Assembly: GCA_902595375.1 (NCBI GenBank)
Contig: CACJPW010000002.1
Coordinates: 77,745-141,744 of the forward strand
Source: an uncultured Pelagibacteraceae bacterium
Lineage (GTDB): Bacteria > Pseudomonadota > Alphaproteobacteria > Pelagibacterales > Pelagibacteraceae
Direction of reading: 5' to 3'
Length of the DNA stretch: 64,000 bases
The position numbers were made by a program, and so were the translations under genes. How positions within the stretch are numbered: position 1 is the first letter of the stretch; every line of letters starts with the position of its first letter. Shown here piece by piece: positions 1-9,128 of the stretch. Below the pieces are notes generated by a model. It saw only the letters and a program-made list of their open reading frames with translations, was not told the origin of the DNA and ran no database searches.

Positions 1-78
1 CTTGTTAATTAATTTAAGTTTTCTACCACCTGCTGCATTTGCGTTAAATATCACCGCAAAATTCAATTTTTTATTCAT
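1..78 (-). CDS. Partial N-terminus of diacylglycerol kinase-like protein (MNKKLNFAVIFNANAAGGRKLKLINK...), continues off window
   Basis: Reverse-strand ATG at 78; N-terminal FNxxAGGxR pattern resembles DAGK catalytic family; divergent from a PlcP-like gene. Confidence 0.45.
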   Translation of the reverse strand, partial: MNKKLNFAVIFNANAAGGRKLKLINK

Positions 79-79
79 A

Positions 80-97
80 TTTTAACAATTCTGTAAC
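80..97 (+). promoter_or_regulatory. Putative Pho box (PhoB site) upstream of plcP-like gene
   Basis: TTTTAAC-AATT-CTGTAAC: two 7-nt direct repeats with 4-nt spacer, matching the CTGTCAT-N4-CTGTCAT type architecture. Confidence 0.6.
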
Positions 98-142
98 ATA
101 TTTATGATTCTACTTTTACTAGAGATTCGTTTTATAAAAAAT

Positions 143-958
143 ATGGAAACAATTCAAACTAAATCTAAGGGAAAGATTTTAAATTACAAAAGCATCTTTA
201 TTTCCGACTTGCACCTTGGGCATAGAAAAAGTGCAGCAAACAAATTATTAGAATTTTACAAACATTCAAGGTCAGAGAATTTATACCTTGTTGGTGATAT
301 CATTGATGTTTGGGCTTTAAAAACAAAATTTTACTGGCCTCAAGAACATAATGATGTGATTCAAAAAACATTAAGAAAAGCAAGACATGGAACAAAAGTA
401 AAATATATTGTTGGAAATCATGATGATGTCTTCAGAAAATTTTTACCATTACATTTTGGCGATATTGAAGTTGTAAATAAAGCCATACATGTAAGCTCAG
501 ATAATAAAAAGTATATTGTTGTTCATGGTGATGCCTGGGATGGAGTCATGAAATATGCTCCATGGTTATCAAAAGTAGGAGCTGTCGCTTATAGTTTTTT
601 ACTTGAGTTTAATGTTGTTATCAATGTTTTTAGAAGATTATTTAAAAAGGGTAATTGGTCTTTAGCAAAATATTTAAAACACAAAGTAAAGAACGCTGTA
701 AAATATATAGGTGATTATGAAAAAACTTTAGCAATTTATGCTAAAAGAAAAAATGTTGATGGCATAATTTGCGGCCATATTCATCATTCTGCCGATCAAG
801 TCTTAGATGGTGTGAGATATTTAAATTGTGGTGATTGGGTAGAAGGTGCAACTTTCTTAGTAGAACATTTTGATGGTCGCATGGAAGTTATTGACTGGGA
901 CAAAATCAGAGGTGATGTTGTTGATTACGAGCCGTATCTAAAAGTAGTAAATAAATAA
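143..958 (+). CDS. plcP: Calcineurin-like metallophosphoesterase of UDP-2,3-diacylglucosamine hydrolase family; PlcP-type phospholipase C candidate
   Basis: ISDLHLGH, VGDIID, GNHDD, VHGDAWD, CGHIHH metallophosphoesterase motifs; ATG at 143 fits better downstream of the Pho box than the ORF start at 104. Confidence 0.75.
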   Translation: METIQTKSKGKILNYKSIFISDLHLGHRKSAANKLLEFYKHSRSENLYLVGDIIDVWALKTKFYWPQEHNDVIQKTLRKARHGTKVKYIVGNHDDVFRKFLPLHFGDIEVVNKAIHVSSDNKKYIVVHGDAWDGVMKYAPWLSKVGAVAYSFLLEFNVVINVFRRLFKKGNWSLAKYLKHKVKNAVKYIGDYEKTLAIYAKRKNVDGIICGHIHHSADQVLDGVRYLNCGDWVEGATFLVEHFDGRMEVIDWDKIRGDVVDYEPYLKVVNK

Positions 959-1966
959 ATGAAGATTTTAATCGTTACTGATGCCTGGTATCCGCAAGTG
1001 AACGGTGTTTGTAGAACTTTAAAAAATCTTGGCGATGAATTAAAAAAAATTGGACATCAGGTTGAATATATTGAACCTAATCAATTTTTTACTGTGCCAA
1101 TGCCAAAATATAATGAAATAAAACTTTCTATTAATGTTTGGCCTAGAGTAGGCAGATTAATTTCTAAAGCTGATGCTGACATAATTCACATAGCTACAGA
1201 AGGTCCGATAGGAATATTTGCAAAAAGATATTGTGTAAAAAGTAAGCTTAAGTTTACCACGTCTTACCATACTCAATTTGATAAATATTTGAAGCTATAC
1301 TATCCTTATTTGCCAATTAAGCTTGCTCAAAAGTTCCTTAAAGGATTTCACTCAAAGGCGGAAAAAATTTTAGTAACAACTCAGTCGATGAAAGATGAAC
1401 TTCAAGAAATTGGTTTTGAAAAGGATAAGATGGTTGTTTGGACTAGAGGAGCAAACCACGGGGCATTTCAAAAGCCTAAAAAGATTAATTTAGAGTATAA
1501 AAGACCAATTTATCTTTATGTGGGAAGAGTATCTATTGAAAAGAATATAAGAGCATTTCTGGATTTAGATTTAGAAGGTACGAAATTAGTTGTCGGTAAA
1601 GGACCTGATTTAGATAAACTAAAAAAAGAATATCCTGAAGCGATATTTAAAGGAGAGAGAACAAATGGTGAGCTTGCAAGTTACTTTGCTTCTTCTGATG
1701 TTTTTGTTTTCCCGAGCAAAACAGATACTTTTGGAATTGTAATTATAGAAGCTTTAAAATGTGGATTGCCAGTAGCTGCTTACCCAGTAGCAGGACCAAA
1801 AGATATTTTTAACGGTACAAACATTGGCTCGTTAAACAACGATCTTAAAAAAGCAGCACTTGAAGCTCTTAAGTCAGATAGAAGCGCTTGCATTGAGCAT
1901 GCAAAAAAATATACCTGGGAAAATTGCGCAAAAATCTTTTTAAATAGTGCGGTATCAAACCGCTAA
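959..1966 (+). CDS. agt: Glycosyltransferase family 4/1 (Agt-like glycolipid synthase candidate)
   Basis: N-term DAWYPQVNGVCRTLKNL, C-term SKTDTFGIVIIEALKCGLPVAAYPVAGPKD; immediately follows plcP-like gene. Confidence 0.75.
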   Translation: MKILIVTDAWYPQVNGVCRTLKNLGDELKKIGHQVEYIEPNQFFTVPMPKYNEIKLSINVWPRVGRLISKADADIIHIATEGPIGIFAKRYCVKSKLKFTTSYHTQFDKYLKLYYPYLPIKLAQKFLKGFHSKAEKILVTTQSMKDELQEIGFEKDKMVVWTRGANHGAFQKPKKINLEYKRPIYLYVGRVSIEKNIRAFLDLDLEGTKLVVGKGPDLDKLKKEYPEAIFKGERTNGELASYFASSDVFVFPSKTDTFGIVIIEALKCGLPVAAYPVAGPKDIFNGTNIGSLNNDLKKAALEALKSDRSACIEHAKKYTWENCAKIFLNSAVSNR

Positions 1967-2008
1967 AAAATATTTCTTTAGTCTATATCTTTAAAGTATA
2001 ATCAAATC

Positions 2009-3205
2009 ATGGAATTATTATTTTACTCTCTTGCTGGAATAATTGTGATCGTAGTAATTGCAGTATCCAGAAAATCAATTGTAGCAGGTATGGAGGCAAG
2101 ATCCGATATTAAGAGAGAGAACAAACCAAGTAATAATGAAGAGGGAATAGAAGACATCACCAATGAAAATATTGAAAAAACTAATGAGCAAGTAAAGATT
2201 ATAAATCAAATCGATGATCTAATTTTAATTGTAGATAAATTTAAAAATATCAAATTTTTTAATAGTAGTGCAAAAAAAAAATTTGGAGAAAATAATTTAA
2301 ATAAGCACGTGGCTACTTTATTGAGAGTTCCTGATTTACTCCAAAATATTGATTTAGTGCTTTTAAAAAAAGAGACAATTACTATGGATTTAGAATTATC
2401 CTCTCCCTCATTTCAGTTCTTTAAAGTTCATCTATTCTCTGGACCGACCTCATATGTCGATGATCCTGACTCAGTTGTTTTATTTCTAAAAGATTTAACT
2501 GATATTATAAAAGCGCAAAGGTTCAAATCTGATTTTGTAGCCAATGTAAGCCATGAACTTAAAACGCCTTTAGTTTCTATTAAAGGATTTCTAGAAACTA
2601 TAAGCGGACATGCGAAAGATGATTTAGAAGCACAAAAAAAATTCATACCGATAATGCTTGAGCAAGCTGATAGAATGGAAAGCTTAATTAAAGATTTACT
2701 TTCATTAAGTAGAATTGAGTTAGAGGAACATATACAGCCTCAAGATAAAGTAAATTTAAAAGAAATTTTAAGTAACGTTGAAGACATCCATCAAAAAAAT
2801 TTAAAATCTTTTGAATTTAAAAATAATGTAAAAGATGATTTCTTTATTAAAGGCGATCATGAAAAATTAATTGAAGTTTTTTCAAATATTATTGATAACA
2901 GTATAAAATATTCAGAAAAAAATAAAAAGATCGAGGTTAATTGTGGGCAAGGTAACGGAAAAGTAATAGGAGACTCTTATACCGTGTCCATTAAAGATAA
3001 TGGTATTGGAATTCCAACTGAACAACTTCCGAGAATTACAGAAAGATTTTTTAGAGTTGATGCAGCTAAAAGTAAAAAAGTTGGTGGCACTGGACTTGGA
3101 ATGGCGATCGTGAAGCACATTGTTAATCAGCATAGAGGTGAGTTAGAAATAAAAAGTGAGACTCAAAGGGGCACCGAAATAAAGGTTCACTTTTCTAAAT
3201 TTTAG
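2009..3205 (+). CDS. phoR: Phosphate regulon sensor histidine kinase PhoR
   Basis: One N-terminal TM segment, PAS-like region, FVANVSHELKTPL H-box, NIIDNSIKYS N-box, GGTGLGMAIVKH G-box; upstream of pst operon. Confidence 0.85.
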   Translation: MELLFYSLAGIIVIVVIAVSRKSIVAGMEARSDIKRENKPSNNEEGIEDITNENIEKTNEQVKIINQIDDLILIVDKFKNIKFFNSSAKKKFGENNLNKHVATLLRVPDLLQNIDLVLLKKETITMDLELSSPSFQFFKVHLFSGPTSYVDDPDSVVLFLKDLTDIIKAQRFKSDFVANVSHELKTPLVSIKGFLETISGHAKDDLEAQKKFIPIMLEQADRMESLIKDLLSLSRIELEEHIQPQDKVNLKEILSNVEDIHQKNLKSFEFKNNVKDDFFIKGDHEKLIEVFSNIIDNSIKYSEKNKKIEVNCGQGNGKVIGDSYTVSIKDNGIGIPTEQLPRITERFFRVDAAKSKKVGGTGLGMAIVKHIVNQHRGELEIKSETQRGTEIKVHFSKF

Positions 3206-3268
3206 CAAATATTACAGTTTTATTAAATTTTGTCTTGAGATAAACGGCAAAATAGTTAAAGTTTTAGT

Positions 3269-3880
3269 ATGACTAGATTAATGAATTATATAAGTCTGGT
3301 TTTATTAACTTTAATTTTTACAACTGTTAAGGCAGATGTAAACTTAATTGAGAAAACTTTACGTTCTCAACCTCTTACAGTTTTTGATCTTGGACTTTTA
3401 AGACTTAAAAACGATCTTAGGCAAGCTAAAAACGATTTAGTTCTTGAAGTAGATAATAAAAATGTATCTACAATTTATACTGAAGCTATATTTTCTAGAA
3501 GAGACGATGGAATTCAATTAATTGTGTCAGCACCGATGAGCACTCATTTAAATGCTAACTCGTACATGGTGGACTCAATTAAATGTAGAAAAATTTTTGA
3601 AAAAGTTAAAAATAATCTTTTAAAAGGACAAAACGAGAGCAATATGATTCACTCAAAAGCTGCATCTTATTTAAGTGAAGTATTCACCGCTCCAACACAA
3701 TGGAATGCTTGGAGATATGATAAAAGTTTTACACAAAAATTAGTTAACTTTGTACAACTAGAAGTTACATTAAAGCCAACTCAATCCTACGCAGTTAAAA
3801 ATAAAGTAAGACCTTTTAGTTGCGGAGGGTCTTTAGCCTCTGATTATCAACAAATCGAGATAACTAGAAAGTTCAACTAA
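3269..3880 (+). CDS. Conserved hypothetical secreted protein in pho locus
   Basis: 203-aa ORF with signal peptide-like N-terminus (MNYISLVLLTLIFTTVKA); sits between phoR and pstS; no family recognised. Confidence 0.6.
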   Translation: MTRLMNYISLVLLTLIFTTVKADVNLIEKTLRSQPLTVFDLGLLRLKNDLRQAKNDLVLEVDNKNVSTIYTEAIFSRRDDGIQLIVSAPMSTHLNANSYMVDSIKCRKIFEKVKNNLLKGQNESNMIHSKAASYLSEVFTAPTQWNAWRYDKSFTQKLVNFVQLEVTLKPTQSYAVKNKVRPFSCGGSLASDYQQIEITRKFN

Positions 3881-3901
3881 AAAGTTATCATTTTAATAAA
3901 T

Positions 3902-3919
3902 TTGTAACATATCTGTAAT
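3902..3919 (+). promoter_or_regulatory. Putative Pho box upstream of pstS
   Basis: TTGTAAC-ATAT-CTGTAAT direct repeat with 4-nt spacer, 68 nt before pstS ATG. Confidence 0.75.
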
Positions 3920-3987
3920 AATTAAGAGTCCTCTTAATTTTATGAATCCAATGTTTGTTAATTAATTAATAAATGAAAGGATAAACA

Positions 3988-4992
3988 ATGAGAAAACTAT
4001 CAATCGCTTTAGCTTCATTAGTTGCAATGTTAGTTGTAACTTCTGCTCAAGCTAGAGATCAGATTAAAATCGTAGGTTCTTCAACTGTATTCCCTTATGC
4101 AACAATCGTTGCTGAAAGATTTGGTTCGTCTGGTAAATTTAAAACACCAGTAATCGAGTCAACAGGAACAGGTGGTGGAGCTAAATTATTCTGTGCTGGA
4201 GTTGGTACAGAGCACCCAGACGTAACAAATGCATCTAGAGCCATGAAGGCTAAAGAGTACGCGCTATGTCAAAAAAATGGTGTTGAAGAAATCGTAGAGA
4301 TTACAGTTGGTAATGATGGAATAACGTTAGCTTATTCTAAAGATGCTAAACCAGTAAACTTTACAAAAAAACAATTATGGGCAGCATTAGCAAAAGAAGT
4401 TGCTAAAGATGGTAAGTTAGTACCGAATCCATATAAAAAATGGAGCGATATTGACTCTTCATTACCAAACTACCCAATTAAAGTGATGGTACCTCCAGGA
4501 ACATCAGGAACAAGAGATGCCTGGAATTCATTAGTAATGAAAAAAGGTATCGATAAAGCTTCAAAAGATGCTGGTGCTAAATATAAAGCACTAAGAGAAG
4601 ACGGTGCGGTAATTGAAGTTGGTGAAAACGACTCACTAATTATTCAAAAACTAGCTGCTGATAAAGAAATGTTTGGTTTCTTTGGTTTCAGTTATTTCTT
4701 AGCTGCAAAAGACAAATTGCAAGCAGCGAGCATTGAAGGTGGTCAACCAAGCTTAAAATCTATTCAAGATTATAGCTATGCAGTTGCAAGACCTTTATTC
4801 TTCTACGTGAAAAAAGCTCACGTGGGCGTTGTACCAGGCTTACATGAATTCGTAAAAGAGTTCACAAGTAAAAAAGCTATGGGTAAAAAAGGTTATTTAA
4901 CTGATATCGGGCTAGTACCCCTAGATGGCAAGTTATACAAAACATCTAGAACTAACGCTACGAAGTTAGTTAACATGCCTGCTAAGAAGTAG
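3988..4992 (+). CDS. pstS: Phosphate ABC transporter substrate-binding protein
   Basis: Signal peptide; IVGSSTVFPYA, STGTGGGAKLFCAG, PPGTSGTRDAW motifs; followed by pstCAB. Confidence 0.93.
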   Translation: MRKLSIALASLVAMLVVTSAQARDQIKIVGSSTVFPYATIVAERFGSSGKFKTPVIESTGTGGGAKLFCAGVGTEHPDVTNASRAMKAKEYALCQKNGVEEIVEITVGNDGITLAYSKDAKPVNFTKKQLWAALAKEVAKDGKLVPNPYKKWSDIDSSLPNYPIKVMVPPGTSGTRDAWNSLVMKKGIDKASKDAGAKYKALREDGAVIEVGENDSLIIQKLAADKEMFGFFGFSYFLAAKDKLQAASIEGGQPSLKSIQDYSYAVARPLFFYVKKAHVGVVPGLHEFVKEFTSKKAMGKKGYLTDIGLVPLDGKLYKTSRTNATKLVNMPAKK

Positions 4993-5008
4993 TAGTATCA
5001 ATTAAACA

Positions 5009-5035
5009 AAAAGGGGGTATTTTACCCCCTTTTTT
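5009..5035 (+). terminator. Rho-independent terminator/attenuator after pstS
   Basis: AAGGGGGTA TTT TACCCCCTTTTTT hairpin with T-tract between pstS and pstC. Confidence 0.85.
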
Positions 5036-5051
5036 ATCTTAAAAGCTCAAT

Positions 5052-6428
5052 ATGAATTTAATACTTGTAACTTTTATTATTCTCTTAGCTTTCACAAGTT
5101 ATTATTTCGGTAGAAAAAAAGCTCTAGTTATTCAATCATCACAAAGACTTACGGCATTACCAAAATTTTATGGATATTATTTAGCTGCTTGGTGTGCTGC
5201 ACCAGCATTAATAATTTTTGCTCTTTGGTCAGTTTTTGAACCATCAATCGTTAAAACATTTATTTTACAAGATTACACTGATCAGAACTTAACTAAAAAT
5301 GAGCTTCAGCTTATTTACACAAAGGTTAAAGCATTAGCCGCAGGAACTTACACGGGAAATATTACTAATTTTCTAGATGAGTCTGCTAATAAGTACATTC
5401 AATTAAAAGGAATAGCTAACAGCGCTAAAGTAGCAATTATTTTAGCAATTTTAATTTTCTCTCTGAGTTTTGCATATAGATCTGTTCAGAAAAATGATCG
5501 CATGAGAGAACCAGTAGAAATTTTTCTTAAATGGGTGTTATTTGTTGCATCATTAGGTGCAGTTTTAGTTACAATTGGAATAGTTTTTTCACTTTTATTC
5601 GAAGCGATTAGGTTTTTTCAAGCAGTAAAAATCTTTGACTTTATATTCGGAACTCATTGGTATCCTGCTAAAACTTTTGTAAGAGATGGTCAACCAGATC
5701 CTGAATTAATGAAGGATGCTTTCGGAGCTGTACCTTTATTTGCTGGAACTTTTTTTATTGCTTTTATTGCAATGTGTGTTGCCATCCCCATAGGTTTGCT
5801 GAGTGGGATATATCTATCTGAGTATGCTGGAAGAGGTGTAAGAAAATATGCTAAACCTATTATTGAGATTTTAGCTGGTATTCCAACAGTAGTATATGGT
5901 TTTTTTGCAGCTTTAACCGTCGGTCCTTTTGTTAAAGAAATAGGTAATGCTATGGGCTTAGAAGTTTCAGCGGAGAGCGCTTTAGCTGCAGGAGCAGTTA
6001 TGGGAGTAATGATAATTCCTTTTATTTCAAGTCTAAGCGATGACGTTATAACAGCAGTACCGCAAAATTTAAGAGATGGAAGTTACGCAATGGGTGCAAC
6101 AAAATCTGAAACTGTAAAAAAAGTAATTTTTCCAGCAGCCTTACCTGGTATCGTAGGTTCGATACTTTTAGCAGTATCAAGAGCGGTGGGAGAAACAATG
6201 ATCGTTGTAATGGCCTCAGGACTAGCGGCTAATCTTACAATGAATCCACTCGAATCAACTTCAACCATTACAGCACAAATTGTAGTAATTTTAATTGGAG
6301 ACCAACAATTTGGAGATCCAAAAACTCAATCAGCTTTTGCCTTAGGAATATCTTTATTTATAGTAACTTTATTTTTAAATGTAATCGCTCTTTCAGTTGT
6401 TAAAAAATATAGGGAAAAATATGAATAG
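5052..6428 (+). CDS. pstC: Phosphate ABC transporter permease PstC (with N-terminal extension)
   Basis: Inner-membrane permease motif ELRDGSYAMGATKSETVKKVIFPAALPGI-like EAA loop; multiple TM segments; operon context. Confidence 0.92.
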   Translation: MNLILVTFIILLAFTSYYFGRKKALVIQSSQRLTALPKFYGYYLAAWCAAPALIIFALWSVFEPSIVKTFILQDYTDQNLTKNELQLIYTKVKALAAGTYTGNITNFLDESANKYIQLKGIANSAKVAIILAILIFSLSFAYRSVQKNDRMREPVEIFLKWVLFVASLGAVLVTIGIVFSLLFEAIRFFQAVKIFDFIFGTHWYPAKTFVRDGQPDPELMKDAFGAVPLFAGTFFIAFIAMCVAIPIGLLSGIYLSEYAGRGVRKYAKPIIEILAGIPTVVYGFFAALTVGPFVKEIGNAMGLEVSAESALAAGAVMGVMIIPFISSLSDDVITAVPQNLRDGSYAMGATKSETVKKVIFPAALPGIVGSILLAVSRAVGETMIVVMASGLAANLTMNPLESTSTITAQIVVILIGDQQFGDPKTQSAFALGISLFIVTLFLNVIALSVVKKYREKYE

Positions 6429-7692
6429 TTTTAAGAAAAATTTATTAAAAAAAAGATATAACGCTGAAAGAAGATTTCAATGGTATGGCAAAATAGCTAT
6501 AGGATTAGCTTTAAGCTTTTTAGCAGTTTTTATGTTTCAGATATTTTCAAAAGGTTACTCAGCTTTCCAAAAAACTTGGATAGTAACAGAAGTTCATTAT
6601 GATAAAGAATTACTTTTAATCGATGCAGAAAGTCCATCAAAAGATGATTTAGAAAATGCAGACTATTATGATGTTGCTTACAAAGCTATGACCTCATTAG
6701 ATCCTGGACTTCCTGAAGAAGAGGATCGTCAATTAATTCAAATGGTTTCATATAAATATGAGACTGAAGTTAAAGATCTACTTTTAAAAAATCCAGACTT
6801 TCTGGGTAAAATAGTACCCATAAAATTAACAGCTTCTGATGATGTTGATCAAGTTCATAAAGGAAATTATCCAAGAGATATCCCTGAAAAGAATAGAAGA
6901 GTAAATGATTATCAGCTGCAGATTTACGATATGCTTAATGAAAGAGGGGATATTTTATCAGAGTTTAACATTAGTTTTTTTACAAGCCCTGATTCAAGAG
7001 AGGCAGAACTAGCAGGTATAGCTAGCTCGTTTATGGGAACAGTTTTTAGTATACTAGTATGTTTAGCGTTTTCATTTCCTGTTGCAGTGTTAGCTGCAAT
7101 TTATCTCGAGGAATTTGCACCAAAAAATAAATTTACAGATTTTATAGAAGTAAACATTAATAATTTAGCAGCTGTTCCATCGATAGTATTTGGTTTGCTA
7201 GGTCTTGGTGTTTTATTAGCAGTTTTTAATTTACCAAGATCGACACCACTTGTTGGAGGAATTACTTTGTCTCTTATGACATTACCAACAATAATTATTG
7301 CTGCAAGAGCCTCTTTAAAAGCTGTACCACCAAGTATAAGAGAAGCTGCATTAGCGATGGGTGCAAGTAATATGCAAACGACCATGCATCATACTGTGCC
7401 ACTATCAATGCCTGGAACTTTATCTGGAACGATAATTGGCTTAGCTCAAGCCTTAGGGGAAACAGCCCCTTTAATTTTAATAGGAATGGTTGCTTTTGTG
7501 AACACAATACCTGGAACGCCAGTTGATCCTGCTGCAAGTTTACCAGTTCAGATATATATATGGTCAGAAAGTGCTGAGAGGGGTTTCGTTGAAAAAGTAT
7601 CTGCATGTATTATGGTGCTTCTAGCTTTTTTAATTTTAATGAACTTGGCAGCTCAAATCGTTAGACACAAATTTGAAAAGAAATGGAGTTAA
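6421..7692 (+). CDS. pstA: Phosphate ABC transporter permease PstA (with N-terminal extension)
   Basis: ORF begins 6397 but MNSFKKNLLKKRYN start at 6421 is likely; EAALAMGASNMQTTMHHTVPLSMPG EAA loop. Confidence 0.92.
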   Translation: MNSFKKNLLKKRYNAERRFQWYGKIAIGLALSFLAVFMFQIFSKGYSAFQKTWIVTEVHYDKELLLIDAESPSKDDLENADYYDVAYKAMTSLDPGLPEEEDRQLIQMVSYKYETEVKDLLLKNPDFLGKIVPIKLTASDDVDQVHKGNYPRDIPEKNRRVNDYQLQIYDMLNERGDILSEFNISFFTSPDSREAELAGIASSFMGTVFSILVCLAFSFPVAVLAAIYLEEFAPKNKFTDFIEVNINNLAAVPSIVFGLLGLGVLLAVFNLPRSTPLVGGITLSLMTLPTIIIAARASLKAVPPSIREAALAMGASNMQTTMHHTVPLSMPGTLSGTIIGLAQALGETAPLILIGMVAFVNTIPGTPVDPAASLPVQIYIWSESAERGFVEKVSACIMVLLAFLILMNLAAQIVRHKFEKKWS

Positions 7693-8448
7693 ATGAGTAA
7701 AATCAAAGCGGAAAATGTAAATGTATATTACGGATCCAAACAGGCATTATTTGATGTCTCTATAGATATTGCAGAAAAAGAAGTTACAGCTCTAATTGGA
7801 CCATCTGGGTGTGGAAAGTCTACTTTCTTAAGATGCTTGAACAGGATGAACGACGTCATAGAAATTTGTAGAGTTGAAGGCAGTATTAAAATGGACAACC
7901 TAGAACTGAACTCAAGAAAGTTAGATGTTGTGAGACTTAGGGAGAATGTTGGTATGGTTTTTCAAAAACCCAATCCGTTCCCTAAAACAATTTATGAAAA
8001 TGTAGCTTATGGGCCTACTATTCACGGTATTGCACAGAGCAAAGAAGAAATGGATCAAATAGTTGAAACAAGTCTGAAAAAAGCTGCCCTGTGGAACGAA
8101 GTTAAAGATAGACTTGATGAAATCGGAACTGGTTTATCAGGCGGTCAACAGCAACGACTATGTATTGCTAGAGCTATATCTGTAAGTCCAGAAGTGATTC
8201 TCATGGACGAACCATGTTCAGCGCTTGACCCAATAGCAACAGCTCAAATCGAAGAACTTATAGATGATCTTAAAAAAGAGGTTACAATTGTAATAGTTAC
8301 CCACTCAATGTCACAAGCAGCCAGGGTATCTCAAAAAACAGGTTTCTTTCATTTGGGAAAACTTATAGAATTTGGACCAACAGATAAAATATTTAAAAAT
8401 CCTGACAACCAGCAAACTCAGGATTATATTACAGGAAGGTTTGGTTAA
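7693..8448 (+). CDS. pstB: Phosphate ABC transporter ATP-binding protein
   Basis: Walker [10 protein letters not shown], signature [14 protein letters not shown], Walker [14 protein letters not shown]. Confidence 0.95.
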   Translation: MSKIKAENVNVYYGSKQALFDVSIDIAEKEVTALIGPSGCGKSTFLRCLNRMNDVIEICRVEGSIKMDNLELNSRKLDVVRLRENVGMVFQKPNPFPKTIYENVAYGPTIHGIAQSKEEMDQIVETSLKKAALWNEVKDRLDEIGTGLSGGQQQRLCIARAISVSPEVILMDEPCSALDPIATAQIEELIDDLKKEVTIVIVTHSMSQAARVSQKTGFFHLGKLIEFGPTDKIFKNPDNQQTQDYITGRFG

Positions 8449-9128
8449 TGAGTGAAAAACCGCACATTGTAAAATCTTACGAAGAGCAACTTCATTTATT
8501 AAAAGATACAATAGTGAAAATGGGAACTGGAGTTGAGAAACAGCTTGAAAATACTATTCAATCTTTAGTTAAAAAAGACATTAACTTAGCAGAAAAATCT
8601 ATCAAAGATGACGAATTGACTGATAAGTATGAAATAAATATAGAAGAGCAAGTTGTAAATTTGATTGCCTTAAGGCAACCTATGGCAATAGATTTAAGAG
8701 AAACAGTTGTTGCTTTAAAAGTTTCTTCAGACTTAGAGAGAATTGGTGATTTAGCAAAAAATATCTCAAAACGATTAGCCAAAATTGGAACTGATTTACC
8801 CAATGATATAACTAAAAATTTCGAAATAGCTGGTTTAAAAGCATCAAAACAAGTCAATGCAGTTTTAAACTCGTATTTACATAGAGATAAAGATACAGCA
8901 GAAAATGTTTGGAATTCTGATGAAGAAATAGATCAAATGACTAATAGTAATATGGAAGCTGCAGTAAAACATTTAGAAAAAAATAAAAACGATATACAAA
9001 AAGTAACTCAACTACTTTTCATGCTTAAAAATATTGAGAGGATTGGAGATCATGCAACCAATATTGCAGAGCAAGTTTATTTTCTGGTTACAGGAGATTA
9101 TTTAGAGGGAGACCGACCAAAAGGATAA
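8448..9128 (+). CDS. phoU: Phosphate transport system regulatory protein PhoU
   Basis: ALKVSSDLERIGDLAKNIS and LKNIERIGDHATNIAE repeated PhoU motifs. Confidence 0.93.
   Translation: MSEKPHIVKSYEEQLHLLKDTIVKMGTGVEKQLENTIQSLVKKDINLAEKSIKDDELTDKYEINIEEQVVNLIALRQPMAIDLRETVVALKVSSDLERIGDLAKNISKRLAKIGTDLPNDITKNFEIAGLKASKQVNAVLNSYLHRDKDTAENVWNSDEEIDQMTNSNMEAAVKHLEKNKNDIQKVTQLLFMLKNIERIGDHATNIAEQVYFLVTGDYLEGDRPKG

Noticed and set aside
2428-2646. Antisense ORF within phoR (and similar ORFs at 2912-3133, 6083-6268, 7101-7385, 7295-7606, 8558-8857, 10765-11163)
   Set aside because: They lie fully opposite strongly supported genes and lack recognisable protein features; best explained as shadow ORFs
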